Part shown: positions 1 to 8,888 of the stretch, piece by piece
Layout: every line of letters begins with the position of its first letter
How positions within the stretch are numbered: the first letter of the stretch is position 1
DNA from: Pseudomonadota bacterium
Lineage (GTDB): Bacteria; Pseudomonadota; Gammaproteobacteria; Burkholderiales; Burkholderiaceae
Assembly (NCBI GenBank): GCA_021778935.1
Contig: JAJYBQ010000081.1
Location: forward strand, 1-9,191
Length of the DNA stretch: 9,191 nucleotides
Direction of reading: 5' to 3'
Notes under the pieces: model-generated
What the model was told of the DNA's origin: nothing
Seen by the model: the letters and a program-made list of their open reading frames with translations, nothing else
Databases searched by the model: none
Translations under genes and position numbers: made by a program

Positions 1-584
1 AGGCGGGCCCGCTCTTCGCCCATGCTCGCCTCGACGACGGCACGGCGCGAAACCACGACGTTGTTGCGCTTGCGATCGAGCTTGATGACCTTGAACTCGA
101 GCGTCTTGCCCTCATACGGGGAGGTATCCTTCACCGGACGCGTGTCGACCAGCGAGCCGGGCAGGAATGCGCGGATGCCGTTGATCATGACGGTGAGGCC
201 GCCCTTGACCTTGCCGCTGATCGTGCCGCTGACCAGGTCCCCGCTCTCCAGCGCCTTCTCCAGGAACAACCACGCCGCCAGTCGCTTGGCCTTGTCGCGC
301 GACAGAATGGTGTCGCCGTAGCCGTTTTCAAGCGCCTCGATGGCGACGGAAACGAAATCGCCGGGCTTGGCATCGACCTCGCCCTGGTCGTTGCGGAACT
401 CCTCGATCGGGATGTACGCCTCGGACTTCAGGCCGGCGTTGACGACGACGAAATTCAGATCGACGCGCAGGACCTCGGCCGTGACCACTTCCCCGGCGCG
501 CATCTCATGGCGCGCAAGGCTTTCTTCGAACAGGGCGGCAAACGATTCCGGAGCGTGTTGGGGTGTACTGGTAGCGATGGACAT
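1..584 (-). CDS. rpsA: 30S ribosomal protein S1, N-terminal part (runs off left edge)
   Basis: This is the 5' part of the S1 gene. 194 complete codons are present, beginning [20 protein letters not shown], and the gene continues past base 1. S1 binds mRNA on the small ribosomal subunit and helps initiation on messages with weak Shine-Dalgarno sites. Two OB-fold S1 domains are visible: residues about 30-99 (with [19 protein letters not shown]) and about 116-183 (with [20 protein letters not shown]). By family knowledge these are the ribosome-docking domains; full-length S1 is about 560 residues with six repeats. The ATG at 584 is chosen because the protein then starts exactly as betaproteobacterial S1 does; only a weak AGAGAG lies upstream. 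It follows cmk in the same direction after a 94-bp gap, the usual cmk-rpsA order. Identity is very secure. Confidence 0.97.
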   Translation of the reverse strand, partial: MSIATSTPQHAPESFAALFEESLARHEMRAGEVVTAEVLRVDLNFVVVNAGLKSEAYIPIEEFRNDQGEVDAKPGDFVSVAIEALENGYGDTILSRDKAKRLAAWLFLEKALESGDLVSGTISGKVKGGLTVMINGIRAFLPGSLVDTRPVKDTSPYEGKTLEFKVIKLDRKRNNVVVSRRAVVEASMGEERAR

Positions 585-627
585 GAAGACTCTCTGGCTC
601 GCCAAGGCCTTGCGCCCAGGCGGAGTG

Positions 628-655
628 AAAAACCGCGCGAGGAACGCCCCCGCGC
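628..655 (-). terminator. Terminator-like hairpin between cmk and rpsA
   Basis: Read on the minus strand, bases 655-635 can fold into an 8-bp stem (GCGCGGGG pairing with CCTCGCGC, with one G-T pair) and a 5-base loop GCGTT. This is followed by GG and five T (632-628). That is the form of an intrinsic terminator or attenuator, although two G separate stem and T-run and the run is short. It lies 23 bases past the cmk stop and 44 bases before the rpsA start. It could end or dampen transcription of the aromatic cluster before rpsA, implying that rpsA has its own promoter. I saw no convincing promoter in the remaining gap. Confidence 0.45.
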
Positions 656-678
656 ACCCGTGTGCGGAGAATCCGGAA

Positions 679-2868
679 TCAGCCCGCCCGGTACCAGCCG
701 AGCACTTGCGCGACGACCGCATCGATCGTCATCGCGGTGCTGTCCAGAATCTTCGCTCCTTCCGCAGCAACGAGCGGAGCGTGGTTGCGCGTACGGTCGC
801 GCGCATCACGCTCCTCCAGATCCCGCAGGAGGGATTCGATTGTACCGGGATAGCCCTTTTCGATCAACTGCTTATAGCGCCGCTCCGCACGCACCCGGAC
901 ATCGGCGACCAGAAAGACCTTCAAGCATGCGTCGGGGAACACCACGGTCCCCATATCGCGCCCATCGGCCACCAGGCCCGGCGGACGGCGCTGCGCCCGC
1001 TGTAGCGCGAGCAGCGCCGTCCGCAGCTCGCCTGCGGTGGCGATCCGCGACGCCGCCCGCCCGACTTCCTCGCGGCGGATGGCCTCGGTGATGTCGCGCG
1101 CGCCCAGCCGGATCCGGCCGTCGGCGAAGCGCAGGCGCATCGCCGGATCGTCCGCGGCGGTGAGCGCATCCGCGGCCGCCGCGAGCGCCGGCCCGTCGTC
1201 GAGGCCGACGCCCTGCTCGAGCGCCAGCAGCCCGACGATGCGGTAGAGCGCGCCGCTGTCGAGGCAGGCGAACCCCAGTTCCTGCGCGACGCGCTGGGCG
1301 ATCGTGCCCTTGCCGGAGGCGGTGGGGCCGTCGATGGCGATGACGGGGACACTTCGGGCCGCCACCCTCACCCCCGCCCTCTCCCGCGCACGCGGGAGAG
1401 GGGGTAGATCGGCTCCAGTGCCAATTCCTCGCCCCGCCTTCTCCTGCGCATGCGGGAGGGGAGGTATGTCGGCGCCCGGGCCCGGTCCCCGCCCCTCGGG
1501 CGGTGAAAATTGGGTGACCGAACCCGGCGCGGTTCGTGTCAACGCATCGAGCCGGTCGAAATAGTCCGGATAGGTCTTCGCCACACAGCCCGGATCGCGG
1601 ATATGAACCGGCACGCCCGCCGCCGCCACCAGGGAAAAGCACATCGCCATGCGGTGATCGTCGTAGGTGTCGATCGCCGCCTCGTCCAATCGCTCCGGTG
1701 GCGTGACCGCGATCCAGTCGGCGCCGGAGTCCACGACCGCCCCCAGCTTCACCAGCTCGGTTGCCATCGCATGGATGCGGTCCGTCTCCTTGACGCGCCA
1801 GGAGCCGATGCCGCGCAGCCGCGTCGTGCCGCGCGCGAACAAGGCCAGCACCGCCGCGGTCATCGCCGCGTCCGGGATCTCGGAGCAATCCCGATCGATC
1901 GGCCGCAGCACGAACCGATCCTGCGCGTCAGGCGCGCCGGTTGCCGTTTCGATCCAGCCGTCGCCGATGGTCACCCGCGCCCCCATTTCCTCCAGGATGC
2001 GGGTGAACGCCACGTCGCCCTGCAGGCTGTCCCGACCGACGCCGCGCACCCGCACCGGACCGCCCGCGATCGCCCCCAGCGCGAGGAAGTACGAGGCGCC
2101 CGAAGCATCGCCCTCGACCGCGTACGGCCCCGCCGGCGCACGGTAGGCGTCGTCATGGATGAAGTACGAATTCGCCAGGGGCGAACCGCCGATCCGCGCC
2201 CCGAACTGCCGCATCATCGCCACCGTCATCGCGACGTAGGGCTGGGAGATCAGATCGCCGTCGATTTCGACGAGCAGGCTTCGCCATGCGGTGGCGCGCG
2301 CATAGAGCGGCGCCGCCAATAGCAAGCCGGTGACGAACTGGCTCGATACCGCCCCGCGTACGGAAACCGACGTGACTCGCTGCGGGTCCGGATCCATCGG
2401 CTTGATGAGCAAGGGCGGGTAGCCGGGCGTGCCCAGGTACCGCACCCGCGCCCCCATGCCGTTCACCGCCTCGACGAGGTCGCCGATCGGCCGCTCGCGC
2501 ATGCGGGCGACCCCGTCGAGCCGGTAGCGTCCGCCGGAAAACGCCAGCACCGCCGCCAGGGGACGCATCGCCGTGCCCGCATTCCCCAGGAACAGGTCCG
2601 CCTCGCGCACCGGAAAGTCGCCGCCGCAGCCCCGTATGCGCACCCGGTCGCCATCGACTGCAACCGCCACGCCCAGCGTCCGCAACGCCGCGATCATGAC
2701 CCGCGTGTCATCGGCGTCGAGCACGCCGGAAAGTTCGGTCGCACCCTGCGCCAGCGCCGCCAGCAGCAGCGCGCGATTGGAAATACTCTTCGAACCCGGA
2801 AGCCGGACCTCGCCCGCCGCACGGGCGATCGGTTCGACGGTCCGCACCGCCGTCGCATCACTCGTCAT
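679..2868 (-). CDS. aroA-cmk: Bifunctional EPSP synthase / CMP kinase fusion (AroA-CMK)
   Basis: One 729-residue reading frame carries two enzymes. Residues 1 to about 445 are 3-phosphoshikimate 1-carboxyvinyltransferase, the sixth shikimate step (shikimate-3-P + PEP to EPSP). Visible motifs are LPGSKSIS (23-30), [11 protein letters not shown] (94-104, the glyphosate-sensitive class I form), [16 protein letters not shown] (174-178), IPDAAMT (331-337), KETDRI (360-365) and DDHRMAM (403-409). Residues about 507-729 are cytidylate kinase (CMP/dCMP + ATP): P-loop GPTASGKG (514-521), DSGALYR (537-543), [11 protein letters not shown] (635-645) and [13 protein letters not shown] (682-694). A Pro/Gly/Arg-rich linker of about 60 residues joins them and contains a 20-residue tandem repeat. 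The ATG at 2868 is chosen over an upstream one in the same frame because EPSP synthase homology begins there, GAGG sits 6 bases upstream, and it overlaps the tyrA stop by 11 bp. Fused AroA-CMK proteins are known in betaproteobacteria. CMK may also be made separately (see repeat entry). Both activities are cytoplasmic. Confidence 0.95.
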   Translation of the reverse strand: MTSDATAVRTVEPIARAAGEVRLPGSKSISNRALLLAALAQGATELSGVLDADDTRVMIAALRTLGVAVAVDGDRVRIRGCGGDFPVREADLFLGNAGTAMRPLAAVLAFSGGRYRLDGVARMRERPIGDLVEAVNGMGARVRYLGTPGYPPLLIKPMDPDPQRVTSVSVRGAVSSQFVTGLLLAAPLYARATAWRSLLVEIDGDLISQPYVAMTVAMMRQFGARIGGSPLANSYFIHDDAYRAPAGPYAVEGDASGASYFLALGAIAGGPVRVRGVGRDSLQGDVAFTRILEEMGARVTIGDGWIETATGAPDAQDRFVLRPIDRDCSEIPDAAMTAAVLALFARGTTRLRGIGSWRVKETDRIHAMATELVKLGAVVDSGADWIAVTPPERLDEAAIDTYDDHRMAMCFSLVAAAGVPVHIRDPGCVAKTYPDYFDRLDALTRTAPGSVTQFSPPEGRGPGPGADIPPLPHAQEKAGRGIGTGADLPPLPRARERAGVRVAARSVPVIAIDGPTASGKGTIAQRVAQELGFACLDSGALYRIVGLLALEQGVGLDDGPALAAAADALTAADDPAMRLRFADGRIRLGARDITEAIRREEVGRAASRIATAGELRTALLALQRAQRRPPGLVADGRDMGTVVFPDACLKVFLVADVRVRAERRYKQLIEKGYPGTIESLLRDLEERDARDRTRNHAPLVAAEGAKILDSTAMTIDAVVAQVLGWYRAG
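1369..1488 (-). repeat. Two tandem 60-bp units encoding the AroA-CMK linker
   Basis: Bases 1369-1428 and 1429-1488 align without gaps, about 44 of 60 identical by hand count. Because 60 is a multiple of three, the frame stays open and gives two 20-residue units: [20 protein letters not shown] (461-480) and [20 protein letters not shown] (481-500), 13 of 20 residues identical. Each unit carries a palindrome-like core of the CCCTCTCCC...GGGAGAGGG type. That motif resembles dispersed intergenic repeats known from many GC-rich proteobacteria, so an intergenic repeat captured between aroA and cmk is a likely origin (inference). The unit at 1429-1488 is the more decayed palindrome. Confidence 0.85.
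1377..1402. repeat. Perfect 26-bp palindrome inside the aroA-cmk linker
   Basis: The arms CCCTCTCCCGCG and CGCGGGAGAGGG are exact reverse complements, 12 bases each, separated by CA. On the mRNA this would be a very stable hairpin between the two enzyme domains. Its 3' arm on the minus strand, GGGAGAGGG (1385-1377), is Shine-Dalgarno-like and lies just before in-frame GTG codons at 1371 and 1365, which could start a free CMK of about 228-230 residues. There is no T-run, so it is not a terminator. Confidence 0.85.
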
Positions 2869-3751
2869 GCCCACCCTCGACTTCGTTCCGCCCGAAGGCG
2901 CCGAACCGCATGCCGCGCCGCACCCGGCTCGCTTCGTCGAACATCCGTTGCAAAGCCGCCGCGTCGGCGCGATCCAGGGCGGCTTGCAGCGCATCCAGTT
3001 CCGCCCGGTACGCCGCCAGTTCGCGCCCCAGCGCCTCCCGGTTGGCCAGCGCCACATCCCGCCACATCGTCGCATCGCTCGCGGCGATGCGGGTGAAATC
3101 GCGGAATCCCGCGCCGGCGAACTGCAGGCAGCGCGATCCGTCCGTTCCCCCTGCGACCGCGCGCATCAACGCGAACGCCGCCAGATGCGGCAAATGGCTC
3201 ACCGCGGCAAAAATCCGGTCGTGCTCCCGCGCATCCATGCGTTCGACGATGGCGCCGCAGGCAGTCCATGCCGACTCGATCCGCCGCAGCGCATCGGCCG
3301 CAGTTTCCGCCGCTGGTGTGACGATCACCCATCGCCCGTCGAAAAGTTCCGAGGTCGCGTTCTCGATGCCGGGAGACTCGGCGCCGGCGATCGGATGCGC
3401 CGGCACGAAGCGTGCGAACTTCGCTCCGAGCGCCGCGCGGGCCGCATCGACGATTCCTTCCTTGGTACTGCCGACATCGGTCACGATGGCCCCGTCGCGC
3501 AAATACGGGGCAAGCGCGCCCAGCAGCGCCGGCATCGCCCCGACCGGCGTCGCGAGCAGCACGCAATCGGCACCCCCGACCGCCTCGGCGAGACTGCTCG
3601 CCGCGGTATCGATCATTCCCAGCGCGATCCCGCGCCGCACCGCGTCGGCATCGTGATCGAAGCCGGTTACGGCCGCGACCGCGCCGGCCCTGCGCCATGC
3701 CGCGGCGGCCGAGCCGCCCAGCAGTCCGCAGCCCAGCAATGCGAGCTTCAT
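2858..3751 (-). CDS. tyrA: Prephenate dehydrogenase
   Basis: This 297-residue NAD(P)-dependent enzyme oxidatively decarboxylates prephenate to 4-hydroxyphenylpyruvate, the committed tyrosine step. The N-terminal Rossmann fold shows GCGLLGG (7-13) directly after the start, then DVGSTKEGI (92-100). HPIAGAESPG (119-128) contains the conserved His119, which is catalytic in this family, and SHLPHLAAFAL (185-195) opens the helical C-terminal domain. Length fits the short monofunctional class without chorismate mutase or ACT domain. The ATG at 3751 is chosen because the dinucleotide-binding strand MKLALLGCGLLGG begins there and it overlaps the hisC stop as ATGA; an upstream ATG at 3838 lies inside hisC and adds non-homologous residues. 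No clear Shine-Dalgarno site is seen, which fits translational coupling. The stop overlaps the aroA start by 11 bp. Cofactor preference (NAD or NADP) and whether arogenate is used cannot be told here. Confidence 0.95.
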   Translation of the reverse strand: MKLALLGCGLLGGSAAAAWRRAGAVAAVTGFDHDADAVRRGIALGMIDTAASSLAEAVGGADCVLLATPVGAMPALLGALAPYLRDGAIVTDVGSTKEGIVDAARAALGAKFARFVPAHPIAGAESPGIENATSELFDGRWVIVTPAAETAADALRRIESAWTACGAIVERMDAREHDRIFAAVSHLPHLAAFALMRAVAGGTDGSRCLQFAGAGFRDFTRIAASDATMWRDVALANREALGRELAAYRAELDALQAALDRADAAALQRMFDEASRVRRGMRFGAFGRNEVEGGHDE

Positions 3752-4866
3752 GCCGCGACGAGCGCCGCCAGCGCGGTCCGGAGCGCAGCAAGAAAGCGCG
3801 CATTCTCTTGCGGCAGTCCCACCGAAACCCGCAGGCAATCCGGCAGATCGTAGTTGGCCACCGGCCGCACGATCACGCCGGCGGCGAGCAACGCGCGGTA
3901 GACCTGCGCCGCCTTCGGCCCGACCCGCACCAGCAGGAAGTTGGCATGGCTCGGCACGAATTCGAGACCCATCTCGTGCAGGCCCGCGCCCAAGGCCGCC
4001 AACCCGGTGCGGTTGAGGTCATAGCTGCGCTGCAGGAAATCATCGTCCGCGATCGCCGAACAGGCTGCCGCCTGCGCCGGCGCGGAAACGTTGAACGGCA
4101 TGCGCACGCGATTGAGCAGACCGGTCCATTCGGGTTGCGCCACGCCATAGCCCACCCGCAACCCCGCCAGGCCATAGGCCTTGGAGAAAGTGCGCGTGAT
4201 GAGCAGGTTCGGGAAGCGGCGCACCCACTGCGTCGCATCGAACCGCAGGGACGGGGGCAGGTATTCGTTGTATGCCTCGTCGAGCACCACCCCGACGTGT
4301 CCCGGAACGCGTTCCAGGAACGACTCGACCTGCCCCGGATCGAGGAACGTGCCGGTCGGATTATTGGGATTGGCGACATACACCAGCGTCGTGTCGGTCC
4401 TGATCGCCGCCGCCATCGCCTCGAGGTCGTGGCCGTACTCGCGCGCCGGCACGACGATGCTGCGCGCGCCGCGCACCTGCGTCGCGAGCGGGTACACGGC
4501 GAAGGAATACTGCGAATACACGCAACTGCGGCCGGGTGCGAGCATTGCCGCCGCCGCCATCTCGAGCAGGTCGTTGCTACCGCTGCCGACGGTGATCCAG
4601 TCCGCGGGGACACCCAGCCGCTGCGCCAGCGCGTTGCGCAGCGCGAAGGCGTTGCCGTCGGGGTAGCGCGCGCCCTCGGCGAGGCTTTCGACCGCGGCCA
4701 TCCGCGCGTCCGGCGGCATGCCAAGCGGGTTCTCGTTCGACGCGAGTTTGACGATGTCCTGCGGCCGCAGGCCGAATTCCCGGGCCAGTTCCTCGATCGG
4801 CTTTCCCGGCACATAGGGCGCGACCGCGCGCACGGATTCCAGCGCACCCAGCAAATTGGTCATCAT
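3748..4866 (-). CDS. hisC: Histidinol-phosphate / aromatic aminotransferase (HisC family)
   Basis: This 372-residue fold-type I PLP aminotransferase shows SNENPLG (43-49), YPDGNAFALR (68-77), GSGSNDLLE (94-102), NPNNPTGT (166-173), DEAYNEY (196-202), and FSKAYGLAGLRVGYG with the Schiff-base Lys229. The C-terminal VRPVANYDLPDCLRVSVG holds the usual Arg residues for the substrate carboxylate. The HisC family converts histidinol phosphate and imidazole acetol phosphate, and many members also act on Phe and Tyr keto acids. Its place between pheA and tyrA, not in a his operon, suggests the main job is the last step of Phe/Tyr synthesis (inference); such a copy is often called hisC2. The start at 4866 makes an ATGA overlap with the pheA stop. 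A second in-frame ATG follows immediately at 4863. GAGAG lies a few bases upstream. Confidence 0.94.
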   Translation of the reverse strand: MMTNLLGALESVRAVAPYVPGKPIEELAREFGLRPQDIVKLASNENPLGMPPDARMAAVESLAEGARYPDGNAFALRNALAQRLGVPADWITVGSGSNDLLEMAAAAMLAPGRSCVYSQYSFAVYPLATQVRGARSIVVPAREYGHDLEAMAAAIRTDTTLVYVANPNNPTGTFLDPGQVESFLERVPGHVGVVLDEAYNEYLPPSLRFDATQWVRRFPNLLITRTFSKAYGLAGLRVGYGVAQPEWTGLLNRVRMPFNVSAPAQAAACSAIADDDFLQRSYDLNRTGLAALGAGLHEMGLEFVPSHANFLLVRVGPKAAQVYRALLAAGVIVRPVANYDLPDCLRVSVGLPQENARFLAALRTALAALVAA

Positions 4867-6041
4867 TCGGCTCTCGGATACGAGCCCAGGCAGCGGAAAA
4901 ACGCGCAGGTACGCCGCAGGTCGTCCAGCGCCCCCGCCACCGGGGCTTGGTTGGCATGTCCTTCGATATCCACGAAGAAGAGGTATTCCCAGGCGCCCGT
5001 GCGCGCGGGACGCGACTCGAGCCGCGTCATCGAGACGCCGTGGCGCGCCAGCGGCGACAGCATCTCGTGGACCGCGCCGGCGCGGTTGGTCACGGAAAGG
5101 ATCAACGAAGTCTTGTACGGAATTTCCTCTGCGGCTGCTGCCGGCAGAGGAAGGCTGCCCGCCTGCCGCCCCAGCGCCACGAAGCGGGTGCGGTTGCCGG
5201 CCACGTCCTGAATGAATGCCGCCACCGTCTGCAAGCCATAGCGCGCAGCGGCCTGCTCACCGGCCACCGCCGCGGCGCCGGGATCTTCCGCAGCCCGCCG
5301 CGCCGCCTCGCCGTTGCTCGCCACCGGAATGCGTTCGATGCCCGGAACATGGCGATCAAGCCAGGCAAGGCATTGCGCCATCGCAATCGGAATTCCGTAG
5401 ATCCGGCGAATCGTGGCGATCTCCGCCGTGCGCGCCAGCAGGTGCAACTGTACCGGCACGGACACTTCGGCGATGACGGAAAGCGGCGTGTTCACGAGCA
5501 GATCCAGCGATCGCGACACCCCGCCTTCGGTGGAGTTTTCCACCGGAACGACGGCATAGTCGGTTTCCCCCGACTCCGCCGCATGAAACTCCTCGTCGAT
5601 CGACCCGCACGAGTGCCCCTGCACCGCGCTGCCGAACTGCTTGAGCATCGCCAGCTCGCAGAACGTCCCCTCGGGGCCGAGGAATGCGACCCGCAGCGGC
5701 CGCTGCAAGGCCCGGCCGGCCGACATGACCTCGCGGAAGATCGCCGTCACCGCCGCATCGGGCAGCGGTCCGCCCAGGGCGCGGTTGGCGCGCGCGACCC
5801 GCTGCAGAACCTGCGCCTCCCGATCCGGCTGGTAGATGGGAGCGCCAGTGCCGTTTTTCAGCCGGCCGACCTCGACGACGTGCCGCATCCGCTCGTTGAG
5901 CAGTTCGACGAGCCGCGCATCGGCCTCGTCGATCGCGTCGCGCAGCTCCCGCAGGCGCTGCGTCCGCAACTCGCCGGCGGCGTCGTCCTGCGCCGCGCCC
6001 GCCGAACCACCGTCCCCGCCGTCCCCCACGTCCGCCGCCAT
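4863..6041 (-). CDS. pheA: Bifunctional chorismate mutase / prephenate dehydratase (P-protein)
   Basis: This 392-residue cytoplasmic enzyme converts chorismate to prephenate and then to phenylpyruvate. After a low-complexity Gly/Asp/Ala tail (residues 1 to about 24) comes the AroQ chorismate mutase domain (about 28-110) with LRDAIDEADARLVELLNER (33-51), the GRLK lysine (62) and YQPDRE (70-75). The dehydratase domain (about 116-295) has FLGPEGTF (120-127), VPVENSTEGGV (165-175) and NRTRF (283-287). The C-terminal ACT domain (about 309-392) has GAVH (322-325) and ESRP (342-345), the phenylalanine-binding motifs, so feedback inhibition by Phe is expected. The start at 6041 is preferred to in-frame ATGs at 6056 and 6068 because GGGGAG lies 7 bases upstream and it falls 4 bp past the gyrA stop; the ATG at 6056 would overlap gyrA by 11 bp. 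The usual betaproteobacterial neighbour serC is missing upstream. Confidence 0.95.
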   Translation of the reverse strand: MAADVGDGGDGGSAGAAQDDAAGELRTQRLRELRDAIDEADARLVELLNERMRHVVEVGRLKNGTGAPIYQPDREAQVLQRVARANRALGGPLPDAAVTAIFREVMSAGRALQRPLRVAFLGPEGTFCELAMLKQFGSAVQGHSCGSIDEEFHAAESGETDYAVVPVENSTEGGVSRSLDLLVNTPLSVIAEVSVPVQLHLLARTAEIATIRRIYGIPIAMAQCLAWLDRHVPGIERIPVASNGEAARRAAEDPGAAAVAGEQAAARYGLQTVAAFIQDVAGNRTRFVALGRQAGSLPLPAAAAEEIPYKTSLILSVTNRAGAVHEMLSPLARHGVSMTRLESRPARTGAWEYLFFVDIEGHANQAPVAGALDDLRRTCAFFRCLGSYPRAE

Positions 6042-6045
6042 CCCG

Positions 6046-8631
<2,586 letters not shown>

Positions 8632-8679
8632 GGGCGGGTGGTTTCGGAGGCGGGTTGTACCGAGAAATGCGCAAGAAAT

Positions 8680-8716
8680 GCGACCGGGGAAACAGGCGAC
8701 CGGGAAAGCGCGACCG
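8680..8716. repeat. Three GCGACCG direct repeats in the gyrA leader
   Basis: GCGACCG occurs at 8680-8686, 8696-8702 and 8710-8716, at spacings of 16 and 14 bases. The first two extend to GCGACCGGGGAAA and GCGACCGGGAAA. On the gyrA mRNA they read as CGGTCGC in a pyrimidine-rich leader just downstream of the predicted transcription start. Function unknown; they could be protein-binding sites or a chance repetition. Confidence 0.5.
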
Positions 8717-8719
8717 CAC

Positions 8720-8728
8720 ATTTTACCA
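8720..8728 (-). promoter_or_regulatory. Candidate extended -10 promoter of gyrA
   Basis: On the minus strand TGG followed by TAAAAT (8725-8720) is a good extended -10 box. No convincing -35 hexamer is found at 16-18 bases, where the sequence is GGCGCA-like. Predicted transcription would begin near 8713, giving an untranslated leader of about 80 bases before the ATG at 8631. It is one of the few AT-rich spots in the intergenic region, and the 15-base inverted repeat 8731-8745 lies in its spacer and -35 zone. Confidence 0.5.
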
Positions 8729-8870
8729 GTGCATCGTTTCGATGCGCCGATTCCCGGCGCGCGGACGGACGTCCCGCCCGCGCGCTCGTCTGCGCCCGGT
8801 ATTGCGCCGATCAGGCGCGCACCCGATGCCCGCCCGCAAACCGCCCCCCGCTCCGCATCCTCGCCACTCT

Positions 8871-8879
8871 TGCTACAGT
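8871..8879 (+). promoter_or_regulatory. Candidate extended -10 promoter of the amidohydrolase gene
   Basis: TGC followed by TACAGT (8874-8879) fits an extended -10 element. A -35 match is not evident (CTCCGC at the 17-base spacing). The predicted start of transcription, about 8885-8887, is only 2-4 bases before the ATG at 8889, and no Shine-Dalgarno sequence is present, so the mRNA may be leaderless or nearly so. Confidence 0.4.
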
Positions 8880-8888
8880 CCTACCACC

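Larger units (their letters stand above)
8632..8888. other. Divergent intergenic region gyrA / amidohydrolase with adjoining inverted repeats
   Basis: These 257 bases hold no gene I can support. Between the two candidate -10 elements lie four inverted repeats: GCATCG-TTT-CGATGC (8731-8745), GCGCCG-N5-CGGCGC (8744-8760), GCGCGCGG-N13-CCGCGCGC (8757-8785, with the 8-base palindrome GGACGTCC at 8767-8774 in its loop) and GCGCC-GATCA-GGCGC (8804-8818). None is followed by a T-run, so they do not look like terminators. GC-rich DNA yields short palindromes by chance; the end-to-end placement of the first three is the notable part. Confidence 0.6.

Noticed and set aside
603..612. Palindrome CAAGGCCTTG in the rpsA leader as an operator
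   Set aside because: A single 10-base palindrome is expected by chance at this length; nothing else supports a binding site.
1429..1488. The repeat units as a CRISPR array or insertion sequence end
   Set aside because: Only two diverged, contiguous units without spacers; no transposase, terminal repeats or target duplication nearby.
1510..2322. A 270-codon plus-strand open frame opposite aroA
   Set aside because: Antisense to conserved EPSP synthase motifs and rich in Arg/His typical of reverse-strand GC bias.
2869..3075. Upstream extension of the aroA-cmk frame to an ATG at 3075
   Set aside because: The extra 69 residues lie inside tyrA in another frame and match no EPSP synthase; the ATG at 2868 has a ribosome binding site and starts at the family homology.
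2573..3853. A 426-codon plus-strand open frame opposite aroA and tyrA
   Set aside because: Shadow of the real genes: low-complexity Arg/Ala/Pro composition, no motif, and no plus-strand promoter or ribosome binding site seen.
3412..5211. A 599-codon open frame on the plus strand opposite hisC, tyrA and pheA
   Set aside because: It runs antisense to three genes with full family motifs. Its Arg/Pro/His-rich composition is what GC-rich codon bias gives on the opposite strand, and it shows no recognisable domain.
8632..8721. Extension of gyrA to an ATG at 8721
   Set aside because: It would put the start inside the candidate -10 box and adds 30 residues with no similarity to GyrA; the canonical start is at 8631.
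8804..8818. GCGCC-GATCA-GGCGC as a terminator
   Set aside because: The stem has only 5 bp and no T-run follows on either strand.
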